From contig CAUTJT010000002.1 of assembly GCA_963539215.1 (NCBI GenBank), positions 62,001-126,000 on the forward strand: a stretch of 64,000 nt of DNA, in the 5' to 3' direction. This document shows, piece by piece, positions 31,910 through 40,523 of this stretch. Under the pieces are notes generated by a model that made no database searches, was not told the origin of the DNA, and saw only the letters and a program-made list of their open reading frames with translations. Made by a program: the position numbers and the translations under genes. The DNA comes from CAURNT01 sp963539215. GTDB lineage: Bacteria > Fusobacteriota > Fusobacteriia > Fusobacteriales > Leptotrichiaceae. How positions within the stretch are numbered: position 1 is the first letter of the stretch; each line of letters starts with the position of its first letter.

Positions 31910-34817
31910 ATTCCTCCTCTAAGGGTAATAACTCTGTATATATTTCATAATCTATTAGATATTCTTGTAATATATTTTTATATCTATCTATCTGTTTTAA
32001 ATAATCTTCATTATCTAATACATTTTTACCAGTTTTAAAATCATATATATATGCTTTCTTATTTATATTATCTATAGATAATAAATCTATAATATACATT
32101 TTCCCATCATCATTTTTATCATATATTTTGAATTCATGTTTTTTATCTAATTTAGAATTTATAATATTTTTATATTTTTTAACATTAATATCTATTAATT
32201 TATTAACACTCTCAAAATCATCTTTAATCAATAAATTACCAAATTTTTTTCTAACCATATCTTTAGTAATTTCTATATCACCATTATATACTTCAAAGAA
32301 ATAATGTATAGCTGTACCAATATTTTGCTTTCTAATTCTATATATATCATATTTATCATCAAATACATTCAAATATCTAGTATTAGAGAAATATTCTTTA
32401 TATTTACTATAATCTTTAATCACATGAGTTTTAATTATATTTTCTTTTATTTCATTTTCTCCTAAAACTTCAGATTTTTTTAATAAATAATTGTCTTCAC
32501 AATAGAATATATAGAGATTTTCACGTGCTCTAGTATATGATACATAATATAAATTGCGTTCTTCATCTAATTTTTCTTTTATTAAATAATTACAAATATC
32601 ATTTATTTCAGGGTATTGAATTTTAAATTCATCCATTAATTTTTCATATTCATCTCCTATTTTTAAAAAACATTTAGGATTCATTATTTTTTTTAATATA
32701 GAATTATCCACTAATTCAAATTTATCTATATTATATTCATTATCATATTCTACATATTTTTTCATAACATTCTCTTTACTACCACTATCAACATTAGTCT
32801 TATAATATGTATAAACATTTTTAAATTCCAACCCTTTAGAAGAATGTATAGTCATAAGAATTACAGATTCCTTATCAACTATTGATTTTCTTAGAGATTT
32901 ATTATTAGACATATCAAAATAAAAATCGACTAAATTATTATATTCCTTAAGTTTAGAAAAATATTCATTTAAATTTAATATATCTACTTTAGAATTACTG
33001 CTTGAATAACCAAAATAATTAATATACTCTTTAGCAAAATCAAATTTTTCTGAATTTATACAATTAGATAATTGATATTTTTTTACAAAATTATCTACAT
33101 AATATATTTTATCAGATTCATTTAACAATATTTTTGAAACCTCTTTTAAGCTTGCACCAAAAACATTTGACCTAATAAACTCAAATTTACTAATTTCATC
33201 TCCTGTAGCTATATATTTAATTAATTTATGTACAATTTTAACAGATTCAACTTCTAATATATTAGATTTTGAACTTAATGAATAAGTTATGCCTTCCTCT
33301 GATAAAATATCTGCAACTTTTTCTAATTCTTTATTACTTTTCAACAGAACTGCCGTATCTTTAAAATGTTTATTTTTCTTTATCATTTCAACTATATGTT
33401 TTTCATAATTAGCCGATTTTGAACCTTTTTCTTTTTCTACTTGTATAACAGAAACATGACCCCTACCATCTTTCGACTTATATGAACTTACATCTTTATA
33501 TGGATAATTCTCTAATTTATTAAATGTTTTATTAACAAAATCAATAATCTTCGCTTCACTTCTATAACATTTATCTAAAACTAGTACATTTGTATCATTT
33601 CCAAGACTTTTATCTAAATTTTCAAATAAAGCCTTATAACCTCCACGCCAACTATATATACTTTGCTTTTCATCTCCAACACACACAACTATATCTGCTG
33701 CATCCATTATTAATTTTAATAATTTATATTGATTTATACTAGTATCTTGAAACTCATCTATCATTATTGCCTTAATATCTCCACCCAATAATTCTTTAAA
33801 TGCTTCTGTTATCTCTCCATTTTTTACGAGCCCCAACTTTTCATCATTAATGTATTTTACTGTATAATAAGTTATATCATTAAAATCTAATAATCTTTTT
33901 TTCAATTTATATTTTAATTCTGTTTCAAATAAAATTGTAGCATTTTTAACAATTTCATTATGTTTAAATTTAGATTCAGCTATATAAATGTCAGACAATA
34001 AATATAGCGCATCTCTATTTATTTCATAAATATTTTTCTTTGTTTTAAAATCTGAAAAACCTTTTGAATTAAAATTCTTTTTAAATTCAGTTACAAATTT
34101 TTTATACACAATATCTATATTATCATTTTTTTCTAATATTGATAAAATATTTTCTCCACTTTTATTTTTAGTAATATCTCCCCATTTATTTGTATATAAA
34201 TATAGTGCTTTTCTTAAAATTTCCTCTTTATTTATTTCTATATTTTTATAATCACTGTTTAATAATTCATATTTTTTATCTAAAAATACATCTTTGATTT
34301 CTTTAATAATACTATCTATATTTTTTTGTTCAAATTTATATCTAAATTCAGAATTTTTATAAAGATCAATTACTATATCTTCATAAAGTAATTTTAAAGT
34401 TTCACTTTCATCTTCTAAAAGATCATAAGTATATAATCCTAAACATGATTCAGCAATACAAGATTTAAAAATTTTACCTATAAATCCATCTATAGTTGTT
34501 ATTCTAATACTTTCTTTATTAATTAACATATTTGAATACAAATTCTTTAGTTTTTCTATATCATCATCTGTAATTTTATATCCAAAACTATTTTCTATAC
34601 TATCTATTAAACCTTGACTATCTTCACTTCTAGTGATTATTTTATGTATAAATAAAAATATTCTTTCTTTTATTTCAAATGTAGCTTTTTTGGTAAATGT
34701 CATTACGACTATATTTTTAAAATTAATTTCCTTCAACAAAAAATATATATATTGTAATGATAATCTATACGTTTTACCCGTACCCGCACTTGCTTTTACC
34801 ACTTCTTTTAATTCCAT
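31902..34817 (-). CDS. addA: AddA-like helicase-nuclease (UvrD family)
   Basis: 971 residues. Superfamily I helicase motifs: Walker A ASAGTGKTYR at residue 9, VMTFTKKATFEIKER, DEFQDTS (Walker B), VGDEKQSIYSWRGG, MTIHSSKGLEFKNVY and VSYTRARENLYIF. A C-terminal PD-(D/E)XK nuclease follows, with IGTAIHYFFEV, the aspartate in IIDLLSIDN and YDFKTGK. With AddB it would process double-strand breaks and start RecA-dependent repair, also of imported DNA. Shorter than B. subtilis AddA (about 1230). Overlaps addB by 10 bases. Confidence 0.88.
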   Translation of the reverse strand: MELKEVVKASAGTGKTYRLSLQYIYFLLKEINFKNIVVMTFTKKATFEIKERIFLFIHKIITRSEDSQGLIDSIENSFGYKITDDDIEKLKNLYSNMLINKESIRITTIDGFIGKIFKSCIAESCLGLYTYDLLEDESETLKLLYEDIVIDLYKNSEFRYKFEQKNIDSIIKEIKDVFLDKKYELLNSDYKNIEINKEEILRKALYLYTNKWGDITKNKSGENILSILEKNDNIDIVYKKFVTEFKKNFNSKGFSDFKTKKNIYEINRDALYLLSDIYIAESKFKHNEIVKNATILFETELKYKLKKRLLDFNDITYYTVKYINDEKLGLVKNGEITEAFKELLGGDIKAIMIDEFQDTSINQYKLLKLIMDAADIVVCVGDEKQSIYSWRGGYKALFENLDKSLGNDTNVLVLDKCYRSEAKIIDFVNKTFNKLENYPYKDVSSYKSKDGRGHVSVIQVEKEKGSKSANYEKHIVEMIKKNKHFKDTAVLLKSNKELEKVADILSEEGITYSLSSKSNILEVESVKIVHKLIKYIATGDEISKFEFIRSNVFGASLKEVSKILLNESDKIYYVDNFVKKYQLSNCINSEKFDFAKEYINYFGYSSSNSKVDILNLNEYFSKLKEYNNLVDFYFDMSNNKSLRKSIVDKESVILMTIHSSKGLEFKNVYTYYKTNVDSGSKENVMKKYVEYDNEYNIDKFELVDNSILKKIMNPKCFLKIGDEYEKLMDEFKIQYPEINDICNYLIKEKLDEERNLYYVSYTRARENLYIFYCEDNYLLKKSEVLGENEIKENIIKTHVIKDYSKYKEYFSNTRYLNVFDDKYDIYRIRKQNIGTAIHYFFEVYNGDIEITKDMVRKKFGNLLIKDDFESVNKLIDINVKKYKNIINSKLDKKHEFKIYDKNDDGKMYIIDLLSIDNINKKAYIYDFKTGKNVLDNEDYLKQIDRYKNILQEYLIDYEIYTELLPLEEEYE

Positions 34818-37297
34818 ATTATTATCTCCTCATAATTATTATATTGCCCCTTTTTACCTTTTTCATAAAATTCTTTATCTAATGATGTATATGTTTCTAA
34901 AATTTTATATATAAGTTCTTCAGTTAAATCACTTTCATCACTTTCTACTTTATGAAATATATCAAAGTCTAAAATATATGATAGATAAGTTTTTATTTCT
35001 TTACTTGTTTCATTAATAAATTCATATAATTTAACTTGATTTGAATATCTTTTTTTATTAGATGTATCTTTTTTCCCTGTTTTAAAATCTATTATATATA
35101 TTTCATCACTTGTTTCTAAATAAAGATCTATTCTACCACCAAATTTAATTTTTTTATCATTTATTTCTATATTTTTATACATTTTATATTCAGGTTCACA
35201 ACGTAATATTTTTTTATTATTTAAATCTTTTAATAATAAGCTAATGAATTGTTTAATTCTAACTTTAATATCACTTAAATATTCATATTCAAAAAAATTT
35301 GAATATTTAGTTAACATAACAAAATCTATATATTCTTTTATTTTCATTAAAGCAGTATCTATTTTGTTATTTAATAAATCTTCATCACTTAACAATTTAT
35401 TAATATCTACATTTTCATCTTTGGTAAAAATATATTCCATCACCTTATGAATTATATTACCTACAACATTACTTCTAATCATAGTTTCTAAAACTTCTAT
35501 TTTATTTATTTTTTTAGACATAAAATATGTTAATTCTGAATCTTTTAAATTCAAAAAATCAGATATTGATATATATTCTATATTATTTGTTCCATTAACA
35601 GGCATTTGATCATCTTGTGTTAAATATTTTTCTTTATCTATATCTAAATTAAATTCTTTCATATATATTTGAGAAAAAATATTTGATTTTTCAGACAAAT
35701 CTATTTCTATTTTTTCAACTTTTATATTATTTTTATATATAAAATCACTTATAAACGACATCTCAGAAATATTTTCTTCTTCATTTTTAATATACATCAG
35801 ACATACATTAACTGAATTATACATATTAAATATATATGAATATATACTTGAATAAGTTATACTCTCTAAAGTAGGTAATCCTAATTTCATTCTTTGTATA
35901 GAGTTAAACACACTCCCTGTAATAGTTTTAATACTTCCTTGTAAATTCATCAAATTAAAGTTTTCTTTTTTAATATTTGAAATTTTATTTTTATCCTTAA
36001 TTTTAATTATTGCATTTTCTTCTAAATTAAAATTAATTTTCTTAGCTTTAAGATATTTAATAAATAGCTTTAAATATTCAATATAGAAATTAGATAAAAA
36101 TGATAAATCTAAAGAATTTATTTCATTTAATGCACTCATAAATTCATAAGAAATCGAAAACATAGTATCACTTTCATCCCTATATTTACCTATTTTTTCA
36201 AACAACGAAGAAAAATCTTCTTTTGATTTATATTTCTTAATATCTAATAAAATTTTAACTGAATTTAATTTTTCTTCTGTTATATACATATTAAACATAG
36301 ATTCAGATTTTAATATTTCTAAATCGCTTTCAGGAATATTAAATATTTTTCTAAATCCTTCAATACTATATAGCTTATATAAATCCGATATTTGAAATCT
36401 ATTTCCAATAGAATTATCTAAACATAAATAAATTTTTTCTAATATTAAATAATTTTTAGTAATAGAAAAAGTATAATTAGATATAGTTTGTATAAGATTT
36501 TGATTTAAATAAATATTTTCTTTCTTAATCATATTATCTAAATTTTCTTCGTTATCATAGACTATATCAAATTTATCTTTATTATCTATTAAATATATAA
36601 GTTGGGTAAATTTATCACTACACTCAACTATCTTTGGTTTATTTTTAAGTAAAGGAATTGTAATATTTTTTAAAATCATATTTTCTTCATCAAAATCACC
36701 TTTAGATACTCCCATCCAAAATTCAAATTTATCAGAATTCATATATCTTTTCTTTTCTAAACTATCAAAATTAAACTTATTTACAAAAATTACTTTTTCA
36801 TATTTATCTAACAATTTTTTATTCTCATAAGAATAAAGTGGTAATAAATATCTTGGTATTGCATCCTCTTTTTCAACTTTTTTTAACATTGATGAATGAA
36901 TAGAAAATATATCTTTAATCTTATCTTCTTGCCATTCAAATAATTCTATATCACTTAAATCTAACTCATATTTAATATATTCATTCATAAAATTATAGTA
37001 TCTATAAGCAATATCTATACAATCAAAATAGCCATTTATTCCCATTTTTTTCTTCAAATCTTTATTAATAGAATTATAGAAAAAAATTGTTTCTTTTTCT
37101 TCTTTTAAAATATTTTTTTTAGATAATATATATTTATCTAAAAATTCACTCTCTGTCATTAAAGTATACTCAACAAAAGAATTTTTTAAAGTATTCTCTA
37201 TTTCTATCTTATCCATAGGATTTGAAAAAATGTATAGATTATTACCTTTCAATTCATTTAAAATATCAAATTCCAAACCTTTATATACAATATCCAT
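34808..37297 (-). CDS. addB: AddB-like nuclease subunit
   Basis: 829 residues. The C-terminal nuclease is clear: NVVGNIIHKVMEYIF, FGGRIDLYLE (metal aspartate) and IIDFKTGKKD (catalytic D-x-K). The N-terminal 550 residues look like a decayed helicase without Walker A, as in AddB and RexB; some landmarks are GKxxxx-free N-terminus and SIQRMKLGLPTLES. Cysteines for the AddB iron-sulfur cluster (one before, three at the very C-terminus) are not visible, so it is closer to RexB in this respect. First gene of a five-gene operon with addA. Confidence 0.78.
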   Translation of the reverse strand: MDIVYKGLEFDILNELKGNNLYIFSNPMDKIEIENTLKNSFVEYTLMTESEFLDKYILSKKNILKEEKETIFFYNSINKDLKKKMGINGYFDCIDIAYRYYNFMNEYIKYELDLSDIELFEWQEDKIKDIFSIHSSMLKKVEKEDAIPRYLLPLYSYENKKLLDKYEKVIFVNKFNFDSLEKKRYMNSDKFEFWMGVSKGDFDEENMILKNITIPLLKNKPKIVECSDKFTQLIYLIDNKDKFDIVYDNEENLDNMIKKENIYLNQNLIQTISNYTFSITKNYLILEKIYLCLDNSIGNRFQISDLYKLYSIEGFRKIFNIPESDLEILKSESMFNMYITEEKLNSVKILLDIKKYKSKEDFSSLFEKIGKYRDESDTMFSISYEFMSALNEINSLDLSFLSNFYIEYLKLFIKYLKAKKINFNLEENAIIKIKDKNKISNIKKENFNLMNLQGSIKTITGSVFNSIQRMKLGLPTLESITYSSIYSYIFNMYNSVNVCLMYIKNEEENISEMSFISDFIYKNNIKVEKIEIDLSEKSNIFSQIYMKEFNLDIDKEKYLTQDDQMPVNGTNNIEYISISDFLNLKDSELTYFMSKKINKIEVLETMIRSNVVGNIIHKVMEYIFTKDENVDINKLLSDEDLLNNKIDTALMKIKEYIDFVMLTKYSNFFEYEYLSDIKVRIKQFISLLLKDLNNKKILRCEPEYKMYKNIEINDKKIKFGGRIDLYLETSDEIYIIDFKTGKKDTSNKKRYSNQVKLYEFINETSKEIKTYLSYILDFDIFHKVESDESDLTEELIYKILETYTSLDKEFYEKGKKGQYNNYEEIIIWN

Positions 37298-37322
37298 TAT
37301 ATTCCCCTCTCTTTTTTGTTTA

Positions 37323-37328
37323 ATTATA
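37323..37328 (-). promoter_or_regulatory. Extended -10 promoter of the addB operon
   Basis: Minus-strand TATAAT preceded by TGG (extended -10). No good -35 box is present; the region 17 bases upstream lies in the T-run of a terminator. Confidence 0.5.
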
Positions 37329-37335
37329 CCATAAT

Positions 37336-37368
37336 TAAAAAAAAAAGATAATCACTTAAATTATCTTT
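37336..37368 (-). terminator. Second hairpin terminator behind rplT
   Basis: Minus-strand hairpin AAAGATAAT / ATTATCTTT with a seven-base loop followed by a run of about ten T. It backs up the rplT terminator and shields addB. Confidence 0.75.
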
Positions 37369-37401
37369 TATATATTTAAATCATTAAGATTTTAATTAAA
37401 G

Positions 37402-37430
37402 AAAAAGATGGAAAACTTAATTTCCATCTT
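37402..37430 (-). terminator. Rho-independent terminator of infC-rpmI-rplT
   Basis: Minus-strand perfect 10-bp stem AAGATGGAAA / TTTCCATCTT with a six-base loop, followed by TTTTCTTT, directly after the rplT stop. Confidence 0.85.
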
Positions 37431-37433
37431 AAA

Positions 37434-37784
37434 TTATAAAGCTTTTACTTTTTCAACTAAAGCTTTGAATTCAGCTGAATTATTTAAAGCTAATTCTGCT
37501 AATACTTTTCTGTCTAATTCTATATTTAATTTCTTTAATCCATTCATAAATCTTGAATAAGATAATCCTTCAGCACGAGATGCAGCATTTATTCTGATTA
37601 TCCATAATTCTCTCATTGTTCTTTTCTTTAATTTTCTATGTTCTGTTGCATAAGCCATTGCTTTTTTTACAGCTTCATTTGCTTTTCTATAATTAGTCTT
37701 TATTGACCCTCTGTATCCTTTAGCTTCTGCTAATACTTTTTTATGTCTCTTTCTTCTTACTATTCCTGTTTTTACTCTTGGCAT
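37434..37784 (-). CDS. rplT: 50S ribosomal protein L20
   Basis: 116 residues, basic. MPRVKTGIVRRKRHKKVLAEAKGYRG-type N-terminus, RKRTMRELWI-like KKRTMRELWIIRINAA and GLSYSRFMNGLKK are diagnostic. It binds 23S rRNA early in 50S assembly and, in several bacteria, represses its own operon through the infC leader; such a leader with an attenuator is visible upstream. Confidence 0.98.
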   Translation of the reverse strand: MPRVKTGIVRRKRHKKVLAEAKGYRGSIKTNYRKANEAVKKAMAYATEHRKLKKRTMRELWIIRINAASRAEGLSYSRFMNGLKKLNIELDRKVLAELALNNSAEFKALVEKVKAL

Positions 37785-37805
37785 TTTAATTCCTCCTCTT
37801 TAGTC

Positions 37806-38012
37806 TTATCTTCCAGCTTGTCCAGCTAATAATCTTGAAGCTTTTCTTGCTGCTCCTCCAGTTAACACAGCATCTTCACCTAATCTTTTCTTTCTCTTAT
37901 GAGTCTTCTTAGTTAAGATATGACTCTTTCCTGAATGTTTAACAACAAATTTCCCTGTTCCTGTTACTTTAATTCTTTTTTTAGCACCTTTATGTGTTTT
38001 CATTTTTGGCAT
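37806..38012 (-). CDS. rpmI: 50S ribosomal protein L35
   Basis: 68 residues, very basic. MPKMKTHKGAKKRIKVTGTG and KSHILTKKTHKRKKRL are the L35 signatures. Lies between infC and rplT in the usual order, with GAGGA before ATG. Confidence 0.97.
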   Translation of the reverse strand: MPKMKTHKGAKKRIKVTGTGKFVVKHSGKSHILTKKTHKRKKRLGEDAVLTGGAARKASRLLAGQAGR

Positions 38013-38030
38013 AATTTTTCCTCCTCTGAA

Positions 38031-38555
38031 CTATTTCTTTGGTGAAAGCATAACAAATTTTTGTAATTGCTCTTTACCATATTTTTTCTCTACTATAACC
38101 TTTTCTTCAAAGAAATTAGCAAATTCATCTAAAACTTTAACAGCTGTTTCTGAATGTAATTTCTCTCTTCCTGATAGTCTTAAACTAATTTTTATCTTAT
38201 AATCTTTTTCTAAAAACTTCTCTATTTGATTAATTTTAGTTTCCATATCATGTGTATCTATATGAGGTTTTACCCTTATTTCTTTGATCACAGTATTTTT
38301 TTGTTTCTTTTTATTTTCTTTATCTTTCTTTACCTTTTCATAACGATATTTACCATAGTCCATTATCTTAGCAACAGATGTTGTTCCGTTGTATGACATT
38401 TCAACTAAATCTAGATTTTTTTCAGAAGCTAAATTTAAAGCATCATTAACTGACATTATACCTAACTGTTCTCCGTCTTCAGATATTAATCTCACTTCTT
38501 TAGCTCTGATTTCTTCATTAATTCTAGTACTATCAGACTTCATAGTTCCTTTTAT
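38031..38555 (-). CDS. infC: Translation initiation factor IF-3, probable AUA start
   Basis: About 174 residues. N-terminal domain NEEIRAKEVRLISEDGEQLG and AKIMDYGKYRYEK, C-terminal domain KEIRVKPHIDTHD and SLRLSGREKLH. The start is unusual. A strong AGGAGGTG (38562-38569) is placed 6-8 bases before ATA (38553-38555), giving MKGTMKSD; the only ATG (38541-38543) is 20 bases from that site, and the in-frame GTG lies inside it. Rare start codons (AUU, AUC, AUA) are characteristic of infC, because IF-3 itself rejects them and so controls its own synthesis. Confidence 0.93.
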   Translation of the reverse strand: MKGTMKSDSTRINEEIRAKEVRLISEDGEQLGIMSVNDALNLASEKNLDLVEMSYNGTTSVAKIMDYGKYRYEKVKKDKENKKKQKNTVIKEIRVKPHIDTHDMETKINQIEKFLEKDYKIKISLRLSGREKLHSETAVKVLDEFANFFEEKVIVEKKYGKEQLQKFVMLSPKK

Positions 38556-38730
38556 AAAGAACACCTCCTATTTTGATAATAAAAAAAACAAGATAAAATC
38601 TTGTTCTCTACATCATAAAATGATAGACTTATGGCGTCTATAATTAATAACGTAACCTAACTCATATTAAGCCCAGCAATCTAAATCGATATGGAAAGGT
38701 GAGAACTAAATTCTACTTCTTTTAATTTAC
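38556..38730 (-). promoter_or_regulatory. infC-rpmI-rplT leader RNA (L20-type leader candidate)
   Basis: About 175 transcribed bases without a gene. They contain small hairpins (TAGAC/GTCTA and ATCAT/ATGAT), the attenuator, and a GTTCTC (plus strand 38701-38706) that can pair with GAGAAC (38603-38608). The latter overlaps the 5' arm of the attenuator, so long-range pairing and termination would compete. Similar leaders bind L20 in Bacillus; the binder here is inferred. Confidence 0.6.
38577..38604 (-). terminator. Attenuator hairpin in the infC leader
   Basis: Minus-strand hairpin ACAAGAT-TTT-ATCTTGT followed by a run of eight T, located between promoter and infC start, not behind a gene. 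This is a leader terminator that can stop transcription before the operon. Confidence 0.8.
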
Positions 38731-38736
38731 TTATAA

Positions 38737-38765
38737 ATATTATCATATTTTTCATTATTTGTCAA
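38737..38765 (-). promoter_or_regulatory. Promoter of infC-rpmI-rplT
   Basis: Minus-strand TTGACA (38760-38765), 17-base spacer, TAATAT (38737-38742) with TGA before it (extended -10). The remaining 38766-38828 stretch holds only AT-rich sequence. Confidence 0.82.
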
Positions 38766-38828
38766 ATCATTACTTAAATATTTAATATAAGTTTTAATTT
38801 ATTTTTTAATTTTAATATATTAAATATA

Positions 38829-38857
38829 AGGAACTACATATTATAAAATGTAATTCC
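38829..38857 (-). terminator. Hairpin terminator of potC
   Basis: Minus-strand stem AGGAATTACAT / ATGTAGTTCCT (11 pairs, one G-U) with an eight-base loop, 25 bases after the potC stop. The T-run behind it is broken. Confidence 0.55.
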
Positions 38858-38881
38858 TCAATTTAATAATTTTATATAAAA

Positions 38882-39661
38882 TTAACTTAACATATATTTT
38901 TGTAATTTACGACTTGATAGGGCCAATATTAATGTACCTAATATTAGTATAGTCGATAATGCATTAATTGTAGGACTTACCCCAAACTTAAGCATAGAAT
39001 AAATTTGTATAGGTAAAGTATCAGAATTAGTTCCTGTTACAAAACTTGTTATAACAAAGTCATCTAAAGATAATGTCATAGACATTAAAAACGCTGATAT
39101 TATACCTGGTATCATAGTTGGTAATATAACTTTATTTAATGTTTGTAATTCAGTTGCACCCAAATCACGTGAAGCTTCAACAATAGAGAAATCAAATTCA
39201 TCTATTCTTGACATTATTATAAACAGCGAAAAAGGTATATTAAATGTTGTATGCGCAATAAATACCGTTAACATTCCTAAAGGTATTTTAGCAAAATTCA
39301 TATTAAAGAATAATAATAAAGAAACCCCTATTATCAAATCTGGTAAAACCAATGGTATATAATTTAATACTCTTGAATAAGCTTTTAATTTAAAATTATA
39401 CCATTTAATACCTATTGCACCTAATACTGCTATAACAACAGAAATAGATGATGACGTTAATGCTATCAATATACTTCTTCCAAAAGCTTGCCATAATTTT
39501 GGAGAACGAGTAAATAACTCTATATACCATCTTAAAGAAAAACTTTTAAATTCATACGCCTTCGTTGAATTAAAAGATAAAACTATAAGCATAAATATTG
39601 GTAAATAGAAAAATACCATAACTAAAACAAAGAAGAATAGTGAAAACTTTTTCTTTTCCAT
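38882..39661 (-). CDS. potC: Spermidine/putrescine ABC transporter permease PotC
   Basis: 259 residues, six membrane helices. The cytoplasmic EAA loop reads EASRDLGATELQTLNKVILP, and LSLDDFVITSFVTG is the polyamine-permease signature near residue 205. The ATG behind AGGAG was chosen over an in-frame GTG that touches the site. It starts one base after the potB stop. PotC and PotB form the membrane channel. Confidence 0.93.
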   Translation of the reverse strand: MEKKKFSLFFFVLVMVFFYLPIFMLIVLSFNSTKAYEFKSFSLRWYIELFTRSPKLWQAFGRSILIALTSSSISVVIAVLGAIGIKWYNFKLKAYSRVLNYIPLVLPDLIIGVSLLLFFNMNFAKIPLGMLTVFIAHTTFNIPFSLFIIMSRIDEFDFSIVEASRDLGATELQTLNKVILPTMIPGIISAFLMSMTLSLDDFVITSFVTGTNSDTLPIQIYSMLKFGVSPTINALSTILILGTLILALSSRKLQKYMLS

Positions 39662-39662
39662 G

Positions 39663-40523
39663 CTAATCACTCTCCTTTTCAGTCTTCATTTTTATCCATA
39701 CAAATATTGAAGTAATCAATATAAATAATGTTGAAATAGCTGAAGCTGATGGCCAATCTCTTAAATTAAACATTTTGCTTGCTATAATATTCCCTAACAT
39801 TATTCCATCTGTTCCTCCTACTAAATCAGGAACAGCATAAGACCCTATTGCTGGTATAAAAGTTAAAACTATAGCTGTTATTATTCCACTTTTAATTCCT
39901 GGAAGAAATATTTTCATATGCGCTTTAAAATTACTTGCACCTAAATCACGTGCTGCATCTATTAATGAAAAATCAAATTTCTCTATTGATGAATAAAGTG
40001 GTAAAATTGCATAAGGTAAGTATATATACACACTTATTATTATTACTGCTGTTCTATTATATAGTAAATCTAATGGCCCAGCTAAATTAAATAAATCAAC
40101 TAAAAATTTATTAACTATACCATTATTACCAATCAAAGCAATAATAGCAAATACTCTAACTAAAAAATTAGTCCAAAATGGTATTACTATTAATAATAAC
40201 CAAAAATTTTTATACTTTGAACGAGAAATAAAATAAGATGTAGGTAAAGCTAAAATTATAGTAATAGCTGTAATTACAACAGAAATATTTAAAGTTTTTA
40301 GAGCTATAGCCCATATATCTGAAGATAAAAATAAGTCCTTATATGCCTTCAAGGTAAATGTTGTGTAATTTGTTATACCTCCATAAGCACTTTTTTTCAA
40401 AAAACTAAAATATACTATAATTGCAGTTGGAATAGCAAAAAATACACTCATCCATATAGTTATAGGTAAAAAATAAAGATATCTTAATCTTGATTTTTCT
40501 TGTAAAACATCACTTTTTGCCAT
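39663..40523 (-). CDS. potB: Spermidine/putrescine ABC transporter permease PotB
   Basis: 286 residues, six membrane helices. EAA loop DAARDLGASNFKAHMKIFLPG; PAIGSYAVPDLVGGTDGIMLG near residue 225 is typical of PotB. Overlaps potA by one base. Confidence 0.93.
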   Translation of the reverse strand: MAKSDVLQEKSRLRYLYFLPITIWMSVFFAIPTAIIVYFSFLKKSAYGGITNYTTFTLKAYKDLFLSSDIWAIALKTLNISVVITAITIILALPTSYFISRSKYKNFWLLLIVIPFWTNFLVRVFAIIALIGNNGIVNKFLVDLFNLAGPLDLLYNRTAVIIISVYIYLPYAILPLYSSIEKFDFSLIDAARDLGASNFKAHMKIFLPGIKSGIITAIVLTFIPAIGSYAVPDLVGGTDGIMLGNIIASKMFNLRDWPSASAISTLFILITSIFVWIKMKTEKESD

